Assembly: GCA_018398815.1 (NCBI GenBank)
Contig: CM031601.1
Location: forward strand, 12,001,711-12,065,710
Source of the DNA: Conus ventricosus
Taxonomy: Eukaryota > Mollusca > Gastropoda > Neogastropoda > Conidae
Reading direction: 5' to 3'
Length of the DNA stretch: 64,000 bases
Translations under genes and position numbers: made by a program
Part shown: positions 34,801-45,231 of the stretch, one piece after another
Layout of the letters: each line of letters starts with the position of its first letter
Numbering within the stretch: the stretch's first letter is position 1
Notes under the pieces: model-generated
Databases searched by the model: none
What the model was told of the DNA's origin: nothing
Seen by the model: the letters and a program-made list of their open reading frames with translations, nothing else

Positions 34801-35599
34801 AGGATTTTACGACACGCAGCTGATGCATCATATTTTTTGTTGTCTCTACCGACTGGTGTCGCTCCTGACCAATCATCTGTGACATGACGTTTCGGTGAAG
34901 ATGATCCTGAACAGGGGAGATAAAGTCATACCACAGTTTGAATTGCGGACGCTGGTTGCAGATGTCGTAAAGAAACCCTTCCAGGTCGCCGTAATTATAC
35001 GCACAATCTACGCCTGTCAGTTCTGACGCCCCTTCCTTACCAGAGCAAGGTCCTTCCCAGAGTTCTTTGTGTGGATCTTTCTTGGGCACAAATAAGGCAG
35101 CTGTGTGGTTGTATGCCAAAGAATCTCCGTCACTCTTTGACTGTATTACCAACACACTGTTAGGCTCCAGGAACCCACACAGATACAAGAAGTCTGAGTT
35201 CTGACGGAAAGGGTAGGGAATGTCATTGGTCATGTACACACGACAAGCTGAAGGAAACACAAAGATGTGGTCAGTCGCACACTGTGGACTCTTACGCATG
35301 CTGAGCGCCAAGTCCACCATCCTGCTTCTCCGATGTTTGTACTCCTCTTTGGTGATGTTGGGGGTGACCTCCCCACTGTTCATCAGATGGGGGTGGGTGT
35401 GAGCCACAGGCTGACCAAACCATCTACTGGGGGTGGTGAAGGAAGTAGCTGGAAGACTTGTGGAGATCAAGGTCTTCATTCTTTTTGATTTTGCAGAGCA
35501 GGTATGACCTACAGCAGGTAGTAAGAGTGTGTGCATCAGCCTGCATCTTGTTTGTGTTGATCCCCACTGGGACAACAATAACCTCTTCATAGTCCCCAT
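21647..35599 (-). CDS. XPNPEP3: Xaa-Pro aminopeptidase 3, mitochondrial (six-exon gene model)
   Basis: Peptidase M24B enzyme that removes the N-terminal residue before proline, including from imported mitochondrial proteins. Exons join in phase: 35599-34718, 33697-33610, 29517-29383, 28386-28199, 26824-26704 and 21819-21647. The model has 528 residues, against 507 in the human protein. The first about 70 residues are rich in Lys, Arg and Ser with few acids, as in a mitochondrial presequence. The N-terminal domain then begins ([16 protein letters not shown]). The catalytic domain keeps the metal ligands D349 (LMDAG), D360 (SDLTR), H443 (HHVGHYLG), E470 (TIEPG) and E494 (RIEDN). The start at 35599 is provisional: an acceptor-like ttttag ends at 35615, so an upstream exon may supply the first codons. 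Introns carry much repeat DNA. Confidence 0.93.
23097..24744. repeat. 85-bp minisatellite, 18 copies plus two 60-bp units
   Basis: Units run from cactgcaggtgtctctatct to gtctggccttgtcatcaagt. They are almost identical, with single-base losses in only two or three copies. The last two units lack about 25 bp at the left. The unit matches one stretch of the SINE body found once in the other SINE copies. Confidence 0.95.
24921..25560. mobile_element. 640-bp TIR element inside the SINE
   Basis: Termini CCATAAAGTTCGGTCTAT and, on the other strand, CCGTAAAGTTCGGTCTAT continue as ataagccgc-type inverted repeats. Flanking TA (24919-24920, 25561-25562) would be the duplication of a pogo/mariner-like element; a 3-bp ACT duplication is an alternative reading. 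The interior has an acidic minus-strand segment (EDFSGFS-like) that might be a transposase tail, but no catalytic core. Confidence 0.65.
26217..26696. repeat. 60-bp tandem repeat, eight copies, in XPNPEP3 intron 5
   Basis: Units of gaagacacagaaagcaggtc, aatggccactgatgaaagga and ccactcagagagagaagacg. Because 60 is a multiple of 3, several frames on both strands stay open and spell repeated peptides. The array ends about 13 nt from the exon 5 donor. Confidence 0.93.
26704..26824 (-). CDS. XPNPEP3: XPNPEP3 coding exon 5, ligands His and Glu
   Basis: 121 bp between ttgaacag and g|gtgggt. Codes [20 protein letters not shown] and [10 protein letters not shown]. It contains the His ligand and the first Glu ligand. 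A 60-bp tandem repeat begins 13 nt past the donor. Confidence 0.93.
27072..27187. repeat. CA/TC microsatellites
   Basis: Two (CA)n tracts separated by (TC)n. Other large simple tracts in this part are (CA)n at 27571-27627 and 28765-28877. Confidence 0.9.
27188..27265 (+). repeat. tRNA-like fragment, possible SINE head
   Basis: gatggcctagtggataaccg resembles a tRNA A box with D-arm, but the expected B box is poor (gagtttcgtttgg). Probably a decayed tRNA-derived sequence, not a tRNA gene. Confidence 0.3.
28199..28386 (-). CDS. XPNPEP3: XPNPEP3 coding exon 4
   Basis: 188 bp between ttgcag and aag|gtttga. Codes [20 protein letters not shown] to ASISDVIK, the helical part after the second ligand. 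Ends in phase 0. Confidence 0.9.
29383..29517 (-). CDS. XPNPEP3: XPNPEP3 coding exon 3, metal ligands 1 and 2
   Basis: 135 bp between acaccag and g|gtgaga. Codes [23 protein letters not shown] and [13 protein letters not shown]. Both aspartate metal ligands lie here. Phase 1 at both ends. Confidence 0.93.
29795..30621 (+). mobile_element. tRNA-derived SINE copy 2, 827 bp
   Basis: Head with agtggttagcgttgcagact and B-box-like gggttcaatcc, then the same body and 3' region as copies 1 and 3. It ends in an A-rich tail (acaaaaaacaaaaaacaaaa). TAACAA flanks both ends (29789-29794 and 30622-30627). It lies in XPNPEP3 intron 2. Confidence 0.8.
30663..30862. repeat. about 48-bp tandem repeat, four copies
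   Basis: Units of attggcgtacataaagcgtt and cactgctttactgaacaaag. It lies directly after SINE copy 2. Confidence 0.9.
32160..32668. repeat. diverged tandem duplication
   Basis: Two blocks about 320 bp apart (32160-32370 and 32478-32668) share the order aacatcaca-cca, catac-gtcacaa, catgag-caacca and tccaa-gca. They are diverged and carry no recognisable gene. A closer pair of about 95 bp (ttccctgggaagccagaggg) follows at 32690-32860. Confidence 0.55.
33055..33305 (-). mobile_element. tRNA-derived SINE fragment (minus)
   Basis: The reverse complement reads a B-box-like ggtttgaatcccatcagag, then gactggaaccac, ctcatccactta and ctgagagtgctactcaa. These are in the same order as the heads and bodies of SINE copies 2 and 3. 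The 3' half is absent. Confidence 0.6.
33415..33530. repeat. small foldback element
   Basis: Arms tagttccaccagatgata and tatcatctggtggaact are inverted at either side of a 70-bp core. The core contains ttcttcctaaaatactggtt and cactcaaaaacgggtaggtc. A similar core on the other strand lies in the insertion at 62176-62285. Confidence 0.55.
33610..33697 (-). CDS. XPNPEP3: XPNPEP3 coding exon 2
   Basis: 88 bp between attaccag and g|gtgact. Codes [19 protein letters not shown] and LAYPPVVAG, the start of the catalytic pita-bread fold. Ends in phase 1. Confidence 0.9.
34373..34575. repeat. 70-bp inverted repeat in XPNPEP3 intron 1
   Basis: gtcacttagcttagatctct (about 34395) and its complement agagatctaagctaagtgac (about 34532) belong to two about 70-bp arms around a poly-G-containing spacer. 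Just left, the minus strand reads CTGAAGA, AGATCTAAGAGGTC, GAAATGCGTC, a Penelope/hammerhead-like string. Confidence 0.65.
34718..35599 (-). CDS. XPNPEP3: XPNPEP3 coding exon 1 of the model (N-terminal domain)
   Basis: 294 codons from a Met at 35599, with a second in-frame Met three codons later. Encodes the presequence and the non-catalytic N-terminal domain ([33 protein letters not shown]). It ends YSRPE directly before gcaagt, a GC-type donor. The open frame continues upstream to an acceptor-like site, so the exon may begin at 35614. Confidence 0.88.
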
Positions 35600-35863
35600 C
35601 AGCTTCCCCCTCTTCTAAAATTAAAAAAAGAATGTTTGATAATGGTTATGACATCAACTCTATCAATCACAACAGACACACATAGTGGCAACAACTGACT
35701 ACAAAATCCAAAACCACAAGTCAGCTTCACCAGACAGGTCAAATTACTGTGTCCTAGCTGCTTACTCAGTTACTGTAAAGTGGGTGTTCAGGAAAATCCT
35801 GGGAATTTTGTGTTGTTTCAATTATTAAAAAAAAAAAAAGCAACCATAGTTACAACTCTTCAG

Positions 35864-35930
<67 letters not shown>
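35864..35930. repeat. TG microsatellite
   Basis: About 33 TG units upstream of XPNPEP3 exon 1 of the model. Confidence 0.95.
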
Positions 35931-35931
<1 letters not shown>

Positions 35932-36039
35932 AGATAATGCCCCTGTCAGCACATTTAATGACTTATACAATCCTGCCACATTGCACCAACTAACAATTTA
36001 AAATCCCATTCACATCTCACACAGACACCAGCAAGCAAA

Positions 36040-37010
36040 AGATGTTTTTTTCAATGGACAGAAGATGGCTGTTGCAAATGGTTATAATGAATACCTTGGT
36101 ACCTATAAACATACTTCAGCTTTACAGTCAGTTGTCAAGATCTAGCAAGCAGAGCCAAAAGTGCCTTACTGCACGTATCTTGAAAAAAATATGCCTGTTC
36201 AATAATAATTCCTTGGCAGTGTATCTTAAAGTCTTCAATGCTCAGATTCAACCTGTTACTCAATATGGTGCTGAGATCGAGGGCTTAGATAAATCTGCTG
36301 TTCATATAAAAAGAGTTCTTCAGAAATTTCTACGGGTTCACATTAAAATACCTAATGAACGTGTTTATGGGGAAGTGAACCGCTATCCTATCTTTATCAA
36401 TCCATCTTTGCAGTGCATAAGAGAGATAAGATACTGGCCGAAGATTGTACAGATTAATGATGACAGATTACCACTTAACAGCATATGACATATTGCTCAC
36501 TTGCTGGGATTAGAATGCATGGTAAAAGATCATGGGTTTCAGGTGTTCAAGATTTTCTCTTTCCTAATGGATCTGGGTTTGTTTGGATGAATCAAGGGTT
36601 GGAAATGGAAATGTGTTGTTGAAACAACTTTGGCAAAGACTGATTTATAACCAAAATCAAAACTGCCATGATAAATCCTGAGCAATCTTCATTTCACAGA
36701 ACTTTTAAGACACCTGCTAGTTGTGAAAAAATATCTCTTACTTAATATTGACAGACATCTTAGAAGTTATCTGACAAGATTTAGATCAGGAATTTCAGAC
36801 AACGAAGCACATCAGTACCGATATGCAAATACTAATAACATAAACATGCTACATCCTTTATGCAAAAACGCAAATGAAGATGAATTGCAATTCCCACTTT
36901 CTTGCCCTGTACTACAAGATTTAAAATATGAATACATTCCTAGGAAATTCTTAGAAAACCCTTGTTTATTTCAAGCCACTTTGCTCTTGCAAGGCAAATG
37001 AAAATTAAAA
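36040..37010 (+). mobile_element. non-LTR retrotransposon 3' coding fragment
   Basis: The first frame (36042-36488) reads the LINE region after the RT: LAVYLKVFNAQIQPVTQYGA, then KVLQKFLRVHIKIPNERVYG-like text and a basic stretch. A second frame (36723-37001) has RFRSGISDNEAHQYRY and CKNANEDELQFPLSCPVLQD, the zinc-finger-like C-terminal motif of many LINE ORF2 proteins. The RT domain is missing and at least two frame breaks occur. The clade is uncertain. Confidence 0.65.
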
Positions 37011-37377
37011 AGTGCTGAAGAGCAAATGTGATGTATCTAAGGCCTTCAAGAGGCGCACAAGTATGGTCAGTTAATTGAACCCAACTATCATATTCATTAT
37101 GTGCACTTAGTATGCTTATCTGTCAGCTTCTTCTTGTTAAAACTATATTACTGTAACCTTGCTGTATGAATTATTGTTACATTGTACCACCATCAGAAGG
37201 GGCCAAAGCCTACACTGATCAAAATCTTTTTATCATTCATTTGTTCTCTCTCTGTCCTTGAAGTAAGCACAACAGTGTGCACTTGAACACAATAATCTGA
37301 GCCCTCTCGTAACTTCTAAAAAAAAAATTCCCATTGATACCCCTTGTCTTGAATTGAAATGATATAAAATGATACAT

Positions 37378-37379
37378 AA

Positions 37380-37412
<33 letters not shown>
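37378..37412. repeat. TC microsatellite
   Basis: (TC)n tract between two LINE remnants. Confidence 0.9.
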
Positions 37413-37459
37413 GGATTCAGTATTGGTGTAACAGTATGCCTTTAAACTGCAGGAGCAAG

Positions 37460-37945
37460 TTCTTAACTGTTGGCAATTTTCAGTCGTTTATTCTTTCCAG
37501 TTAATTGCGGATCTTTCCAGCGTTTCATTCTCTGTTGTACAACCTGTTCTTCAGTCTAAAATATTACAGACAGCTTTAATTTCCTGAATGAAGCCTATCA
37601 TATTATGTCTAACGTGATTCATTCCGTCTACACTTCCTGAAACAATGACTGCATGATGTTGACACATTAAATAAAATATATTTTCAAGGGTTCTATTCTG
37701 AAAACAAACAAAAACCATGGTGGCTTGGAGTTGGATGAACGTGGCAGTCGAAAATTGGATCTCCAACAGACAAGTGCTGAGAGTAATTTCCACTAAAAGT
37801 TTCAACATGGCAGAAAAATTTATCTGTCAGAATCACAAACTCTGTGCTTGATTGTGGCACTCTTAGCCTGACCAGCACATTCTGTTGATCACCCTGATGC
37901 AAAGTTCTGGCTAAGTACCTTTCGTGAATCTGCCATCCCAAATTT
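37460..37945 (-). pseudogene. unassigned degenerate coding-like segment
   Basis: Overlapping minus frames read protein-like text (FVILTDKFFCHVETFSGNY, GDPIFDCHVHPTPSHHG, then NHVRHNMIGFIQEIKAVC) with one frame change near 37700. I do not recognise it. It may be a decayed transposon gene. Compositional support only. Confidence 0.25.
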
Positions 37946-38009
37946 GTTGCAATTGCTTTTTCATGTTGACCAGTACAAGATGTAACTAGGCTTGTCTGAA
38001 TGCAGTATC

Positions 38010-40373
38010 ACTGTCACTTTGATGAAAGTGACTTCAACACATGTATTGAAAGCGAAGATAATCTTATTTCGGACATTGTGCATCTTGACCCAGTGGGTAA
38101 AAGTGACCATGATGTTTTGGCATTTCAGCTTCACATTTCTAATAAAAAAGTAAAAAAAACAGGTTAAGTATATTTACAAACTTAGCAAGGGTGATTATTG
38201 TAAGTTTAGAAAGATTGTAAATGATCATGATTGGTCTGTGATGTCAGAAATGAATAGCGAAGAGAGTTGGAACTACATAAAAAGATTACTGCATAATGGT
38301 ATGGAGAAATGTATCCCTAAAGTTAAAGTTAGGGATACTAAAAAAGTACAACCTGTATGGATGAATAAGACAGCGTTCAGATGTATCAAAAAGAAATATA
38401 AACTATTCAAAAGATACCTCACCACTAAATCAGGTTATGCTTATCTGAAATACATAAGGAAAGAAACAAATGTAAAAAGTTGTTAAAAGAATAAGAAGAG
38501 ATTATGAGAAGCAGATCGCCAATGAAGGTAAAATAAATCCAAAAAAGTTTTGGAGGTATGTGCAACAGCAAATGAAAATGAGTACAGGTATAAGTGCATT
38601 AAAAAGACCTGATGGTACATTTGCGGTGGATGACATGGATAAGGCTCAAATGTTAAATACATTTTTTTCAAGTGTATTTACCCAAGAAAATTTATGCGAC
38701 ATTCCGGACTTGAGAGAAGGATGTTATTCAAATGGGTAATGTTAACAGAAATTCGAGTAACTCCCAAAGCTGTGGAGAGTAAATTAAAACAACTTAACCC
38801 AAATAAGCACAGGGTCCTGATTTATTGCCACCAAGGGTACTAAAAGAGCTATGTGAGGAACTATCTGTTCCACTGTGTTCATTTTTTAATAAGACACTTG
38901 AAACTGGTGTATTACCTGAAGACTGGAAAACGGCAGAGGTGACAGCGATTTTTAAGAAAGGTACAAAATGTGAACCAAGCAACTACAGACCTGTAAGTCT
39001 TACTTGTATCTTATGCAAGGTTTTAGAAAGTATTGTCAGAGACTCAATGGTCTCCTATTTTACAGATAATTTATATTCTAAATGTCAGCATGGTTTTCGA
39101 AAAAAACGATCATGTGTCACACAGCTGTTAGAGGTTATGGAGGATATTTATATCTAGATGGCAGACAAGGAATTGATATCATATACATGGATTTTAGAAA
39201 AGCTTTTGATACGGTTCCGCATAAGAGACTCCTTATAAAGCTAGCAGCATACGGTATTGGTGGCACCTTATTAAAATGGATCAAAAACTTTCTGAGTGAT
39301 AGAACTCAACAAGTCAGAGTAGGGGCAGCCAAATCAAAGAAATGTAATGCACTTAGTGGTATCCCTCAAGGAAGTATACTGGGACCGGTTCTTTTCATTA
39401 TTTTTATAAATGATCTACCAGATAACCTTGTCAGTCCATGTAAAATATTCGCAGATGATACTAAGATTTACAATTGTACATCAAAGAGTACTTGTATTCA
39501 AAACGATATCTACAAACTGCAAGAGTGGTCTGAGTCGTGGAATCTGTATTTCAACATGACCAAGTGTGGTGTATTGCACGTCAGGAATAATAATCAAAAT
39601 AATGAATATAAAATGGAGAATGATGTTTATCACCAAGTAGAGACTCTTACTGAAGAAAAAGACTTGGGTGTTACCTTCGATAGCAGGTTGTCATTTGACC
39701 CTCACTTACAGAGAGTGGTAAATAAAGCTAACCAGATGTTAGGTATCATAAAAAGGAGTTTTACTTATTTAGATAAAGATACTTTTTTGAAATTATACAA
39801 AGCTTTTGTCAGGCCACATTTGGAGTATGCTAATGTGATTTGGAGCCCTTTTTTAAAGCGTCAATCAATAATGTTAGAAAAGGTTCAAAGACGAGCTACC
39901 AAATTGCTGAAGCATTGCAAAAACTTATCATATAATGAAAGATTGAAATATTTGAATCTGCACTCGCTGAGGGGAAGAAGGATCAGAGGTGACCTAATTC
40001 AAGTTTATAAGATCTTTAATGGCTATGATGATATTGACATTGAGACATTCTTTTCTGCTGCACAAACTTCGAGTACTAGAAACTCTGAAGGAAAGATTTT
40101 TATAAAGCACTGTAACACTAATCAATGTAAATTTTCATTTTCTTATAGAGTTGCTAACCACTGGAATGAAATACCTACTACCATTAAATTTGCACCTGAT
40201 ATTAATACTTTCAAGAATTTTCTAGATAATGATTCAAAATTTAGAGAATTGTTCATGACTATGATGGATTGCAATGAAGATATTAATTGTTGCATGCCAT
40301 ATGACCCAAAAAGTGAAGAAATTTAGAGGGGACACATGATAGACCGCGAGGTCTAGGCTAATGAAGCCAGTCC

Positions 40374-40381
<8 letters not shown>
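38010..40381 (+). mobile_element. CR1-like LINE, 5' truncated within the endonuclease
   Basis: Coding starts in the last part of an apurinic-type endonuclease (GKSDHDVLAFQL at about 38095). A linker and RT follow: VLPEDWKTAEVTAIFKKG, NYRPVSLTCILCKVLE, then the long frame 39082-40326. That frame has DFRKAFDTVPHKRLL (motif A), LSGIPQGSILGPVLF (motif B), KIFADDTKIY (motif C, catalytic DD intact), thumb and the C-terminal KLYKAFVRPHLEYANVIW region. One frame change occurs near 39110. The stop TAG is at about 40324, and a short 3' UTR ends gtccctac followed by (TAC)n. It encodes the enzyme for target-primed reverse transcription but lacks the start of ORF2. Confidence 0.85.
39082..40326 (+). pseudogene. 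CR1-like reverse transcriptase, long open part
   Basis: About 400 codons open. RT motifs A (DFRKAFDTVPHK), B (GIPQGSILGP) and C (FADDTKIY) are all intact, followed by thumb residues (EEKDLGVTFDSRLSFDPHLQ) and the LINE C-terminal domain. The preceding RT fingers lie in the adjacent frame (38825-39157), overlapping by about 75 bp, so a small indel separates them. The copy appears young. Confidence 0.8.
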
Positions 40382-40404
<23 letters not shown>

Positions 40405-40440
40405 ATGTATACAATGTGTATGCACACAAATACACACACA

Positions 40441-40516
<76 letters not shown>

Positions 40517-40535
40517 CTCTCTCTCACTGTCTCGT
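40361..40535. repeat. TAC, TC and CA microsatellites
   Basis: (TAC)n follows the LINE 3' end, then (TC)n and (CA)n tracts. Confidence 0.9.
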
Positions 40536-40864
40536 TTTATTTTGTTATGCCCCCACATGAACACAGTGGAGTCGCCTAATACTAGTAATAGAAACACACC
40601 ATGGTAAAGCAAATTATTTTCGTGAGCATATGAATGACAGCTGGGTGATGTTAAAGCGGAAATCAGATCTTGATTAGATTCTAATATGTAAGATTCATAG
40701 AATGATACTCTGTGTCCCATGATTTATCAAATAACTAAGAGTGGCAGTAAACTGAGCAACTATTCAATCGGGGACAGTTGTCAGTTTCTCCAATTTCCTG
40801 GAGTTCCGACTCAGTCACTGAAGTGAGACTGTTTGCCTAGTTCAGCAGGATTGTAGGAAAAAAA

Positions 40865-40997
40865 GTCAACGGGAAAGAAAGTCAACGGCCCTAACCCTAA
40901 CCCTATCCCTAACCCAAACCCTAACCCAAACCCTATCCCTAACCCTATCCCTAACCCTAACCCTGACTTTTTTGCGTTGACTTTCTTTCCCGTTGAC
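40865..40997. repeat. interstitial telomere-type repeats inside an inverted repeat
   Basis: About 78 bp of ccctaa repeats with variants (ccctat, cccaaa) are bracketed by perfect 23-bp inverted arms. The left arm begins gtcaacgggaaagaaa (40865) and the right begins cgttgactttctttcc (40975). Each arm contains a direct repeat of its own. Confidence 0.9.
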
Positions 40998-40999
40998 TT

Positions 41000-41690
41000 T
41001 CTTTCCGATCACCGTTCAGCAGACAGAAAGGTTTTGTCACCACGAATGCAGGCTACCTCACCTGAGCCACTGGATGCATTTCAATTTTAAGTAGTACTTA
41101 CCCGTGTAAATATCAACTTAAGTTTACTTGTGTGCCATTCTAGTCTAAGGTCACTTCACTCTCACAAGCCGATACACCGGAACTAGCAAACCGAAACTGC
41201 CAAGAACCGAGGGTGCGTTCAGTCGCGCTTGTTGTATCCTACATGTTGCCACATTTTACCTGTGTCGTTCAGACAGCACAACTGTATTTCCACATCAATT
41301 TTCATTTGTACAACTCTGTTTTTGTACCACATACTATATTTTACTACATTTATCACTCAGTCAGCTCTTCTGTCACTTCTTTGTCATCAATCGAAGGAGA
41401 GAAGTATAGACTGAACAAACCAACGAAATGTTTATTGAGGGAAAGGAATAAGCACACTAAGTCAGTGGCTTTTCCCCCCATCCAGCCCCAAACAAAGGAA
41501 AATTATCAAAACATATGAAAAAAAAACATCGCACAGAACTGCATGTCAACACATATAGGCCTACAACAATGAATACATCAGAATGAAGAATACACTATAT
41601 TTTTTTTTCGAAGATTAGGGGAGGGAAAGGGGGAGGGGCATCGGCAACTAAAAATGAGATGAAGCATGGTAAGATTTTGATGGATGATGG
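41000..41690. other. no gene recognised
   Basis: Intergenic sequence between two LINEs. A short frame at 41213-41518 has no recognisable features. Confidence 0.4.
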
Positions 41691-44532
41691 GTTTAGGTTT
41701 AGGTTTAGGTTTGTAGGGACAATTGCCTTTAGCAATTATAGCCAGAACTGGCTTTACATGTCCTTCTATGTGTTATCTGTCTTCACACGGTCCGGTCTTT
41801 AACTCGCTCAAGTCTTTATTTATCATCGTCAAAATAAATAGTCTTCAATCATACACTATCATCGATAGAGCTTTTGAAACGGTTAGTATTTTGTGCACGT
41901 TTAATGTTAGGGGTTAAATTTTATTCCCAAAGATTTGTTACTCTGTTACTAACAGAAAATTTCCTTAGGTTAGTGCGATAATATGATAAATTTTATCCAC
42001 ACTGTTTCTGGTAATATCAACTCTTGATGCAGTAAAAAATTTTGTAATAGGAATATTGTCAACACAATTAAATATTTTATAGACTTGGATCAAATCGCCC
42101 CTCGTCTTGTTTTTAGGGTAGGCAGTCCAAGAGCTTTTAACCTACCTTCATAGGAAAGATTTTGTATATTCTTTACAAGCTTTGTTGCTCTTCTTTGTAC
42201 TCTTTCCAAAGCAGCAGACTGCCTCTTTAATCAAGGATACCAAATTGTATTGCCATTTTCCCCAAATGAGGTCTAACGAAAGCCTTGTATATTTTTGTAA
42301 AAAATATCTTTATCTATATGACTAAAAGTACGTTTAATTTTTACCAATCATTTTATTAGCTTTATTTATAGAGTTTTGAATATGCTTATCGAATACCAGG
42401 CCAGAATCAAAAGTGACACCAAGATCTTTTTCATAATCACATGTTGAAATATCTGCACGCTCACCAGTATTACTGTTTAGCATTGTATATTGGTATCTTG
42501 GGTTCTTACGTCCAACATGTAACACGTTGCACTTGTCCGCATTAAAATGCAAATTCCATGTGGCAGACCTTTTGGGATAAATTATCAATATCATTTTGTA
42601 ATGTATTATGATTATAAGTTGTATTATAAATTTTTGTATCGTCTGCGAATATATTGCAAATACTTTCCACCGAGTTTGGCAAATCATTTATAAATATTGT
42701 AAATAATACGGGACCCAAAATACTCCCTTGTGGTATACCACTTAGAACTTCCGTAAAATCTGAATATGAGCTTCCTACTCTAACTCTTTGCTGTCTTTTA
42801 GTTAAAAAATCCCTTATCCATGTATGCACTCTACCTGTAATTCCATATGATGATAATTTCACTAATAGCCTCTCATGGGGAACAGAATCAAAGGCCTTGT
42901 TGCCATTATCTAAAAGTTTTGTTAAATCCTCCATGACAAGTAGAAGTTGTGTTACACAAGATCAATGTTTACGGAAACCATGCTGGCACTCTGTATATAA
43001 ATTATTCAAAGTCATATGATCTACGATCACATCCCGTATAATTGATTCCATAATCTTACAAACAATTGATGTAAGACTAACTGGCCTATAATTTTCGGAT
43101 CTGTCCTAGTACCTTTTTTAAATAAAGCTGTCACATTTGCAGACTTCCAGTTCATTGGTACCACACCTGATTCAATTGACTTATTAAACAAAATACTGAA
43201 AGGTAATACTAGTCTCATTATATGACTCCTTAAGAACTCTTGCAGGGATCATATCAGGTCCACAAGATTTATTTGGGTTTATATTTTTAAGTCTCTCTCT
43301 AACTGCACTGGGTGTAATACACATATCTGTTACGGTGACTCCACTGGACCTTGAACCACTTTCCAAGATCGGAACATTACTATTATCTTCTTTTGTGAAA
43401 ACACAAAGAAAAGAAGTCATTAAAGTATTTACCTTATCTTCATCTGACACTGCTAAACCACCATTTTTTGTTTCAGTGGACTAATGCCAATATTTGTTTT
43501 GGTCTGTGATTGTACATTTTCCAAAACTTTTTAGGATGATCTTTACAATTAGATGCAACTTTTTTTTCGAATTCGATCCTTTCTTTTCTTTTTATTTTTT
43601 CACATTTATTCCTCATCCTTATATACTCATATATTCACTACCTTGTTTAGTGCACATAAATCTTTTATATGCATTTTGTTTTTTTGTAACTTTCCTCCAA
43701 GCTTCTATCCAACCATATTGGTTTTTTCAATATAGGGTGTTGAACACTCTTTTTTTGGAATATATTTATCAATACACTTATGAATAGTGTTCTTGATCAT
43801 TTTCCAACACTCATCCACATCCAAGAGGGTACTTTCACACCAATTTATCATACCCAAATCTTTTCTTAAATTATCATAGTTACCCTTATTGAAATCATAT
43901 CTATATTCGCCCTTTTTGGATTCTTTTTTTCCCTCTATGTACAGAAAAAATTATAAAACCTCGTGATCACTTTTTTGCAACTGGGGCACTATGTTCAGTA
44001 TCTGAAATCATTCTTTCGTCTGTAACCAAAACTAAGTCTAATATTTCTCTTTCTGATTTAGTTTTTCCTTGTCAGAATTTTTTACCACTTGAGTAAGATA
44101 TACATCCCTTAGACACTCTATAAAGTGTTCATCTCTCTCATTTGACCGGTGTACCTTTCCAATCAATATCGGGATAATTAAAATCACCCGTAATACACAC
44201 AACATCATAACTCTATTGCTTCCATTTTCATAAGTTTAAAAAAGTTTTTCATCATTTTCTTGTGATGAAGCAGGATTTCTGTATGTGTTTCCAAATAAAA
44301 CAGTCAAATTTTCTTTACTTTTAAATTGAATCCAGACACTTTCTTCAAATCCACATCATTTAGTTCCTTAACATTCGTAAGCACATAAATATCTCTTAAC
44401 ATATAAAAGGCACCTCTTTTAGAATTATTACTTATAAACAAATCATAACCAGGAACTGTGTAACGATAAGATGCTTGTTTCAGATATGATTTGTTTTTAA
44501 AGTGCAAGACATGCAAAGTAATCAGTTATCTT

Positions 44533-44535
<3 letters not shown>
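41691..44535 (-). mobile_element. CR1-like LINE, minus strand, decayed
   Basis: Read from 44535 downward. An endonuclease start follows the truncated end (SKRGAFYMLRDI, about 44440). The endonuclease motif GDFNYPDIDW is at about 44165-44195. RT follows in several frames (AVRERLKNINPNKSCGPDMI, NWKSANVTALFKKGT, FDSVPHERLLVKLSSYGI, LSGIPQGSILGPVLF, NIFADDTKIYN) and then the C-terminal region to about 41900. The 3' end reads aaggcaattgtccctac followed by AAACCT repeats at 41691-41712. Many stops and frame changes. It is homologous to the plus-strand element at 38-40.4 kb but more decayed. A GA/TA microsatellite abuts the truncated 5' end. Confidence 0.8.
42334..43450 (-). pseudogene. RT domain of the minus-strand CR1-like LINE
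   Basis: Frames 43184-43450, 43027-43218, 42542-42934 and 42334-42687 carry successive RT segments with motif A (NKAFDSVPHERLL, its first residues disrupted), motif B (GIPQGSILGP) and motif C (FADDTKIY). A short deletion occurs near 42930, where the text before motif A is lost. Confidence 0.75.

Positions 44536-44537
<2 letters not shown>

Positions 44538-44625
<88 letters not shown>
44538..44625. repeat. TC and AT microsatellites
   Basis: (TC)n followed by (TA)n at the 5' truncation point of the LINE. Other AT tracts occur at 45129-45172, 45855-45908 and 48432-48484. Confidence 0.95.
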
Positions 44626-44628
<3 letters not shown>

Positions 44629-44794
44629 GCATCCGTTTTGTCTCGGGAGACGATGGATTTGCGCCCTTTACAGATGTTTCCTTTGGTCATACAGCGTCTG
44701 CTGTGGCTGTATAGACCCACATGGGAGTGGCAGTCTCTGCTGCATTTGATGACTTGAAGGCCGAGTCAGCTGCTGGCAGCAGCTGCTTGTACAT

Positions 44795-45052
44795 ATTCAA
44801 TTATAAACAAAGCTTGCTCTTATGTCTTAGATTGAAGAAATAGGGGGATATAAGCATTCATATCTGCAGTGGTAGTTAATACTGCCTTTAAATAACAGTA
44901 TGTGCTCAAGTGGGTGGATGGGGAAAAATAAAAAACTGCTTCTCAAAATGAGGCAGTATTAACTACCACTGCAGATATGAATGCTTATATCCCCCTATTT
45001 CTTCAATCTAAGAACATAAGAGCAAGCTTTGTTTATAATTGAATATTTCTTG
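44795..45052. repeat. about 95-bp-arm palindrome
   Basis: The left arm (44797-44890; aattataaacaaagcttgct, atctgcagtggtagttaata) and right arm (44950-45048; tattaactaccactgcagat, agcaagctttgtttataatt) are almost perfectly complementary, around a spacer of about 60 bp. Parts of the arms recur in the 630-bp tandem module at 45917-48430. Confidence 0.9.
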
Positions 45053-45231
45053 CAGTAATTGCAACACCAAGCTGCTCTGTAAGTTGCTGGAATGGTGATC
45101 AGTACTTATCCTTGGAATTTATTAGTTTATATATATATATACATATATATGTATATATATATATATATATGATCAGTATATTTAAAATGCCTAAAACAAT
45201 TTTTTAAGTGCTCAACCCCTTGGGGAGCAAC

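Noticed and set aside
40888..40965. True chromosome end
   Set aside because: The telomere-type repeat is only about 78 bp, degenerate and flanked on both sides by ordinary sequence.
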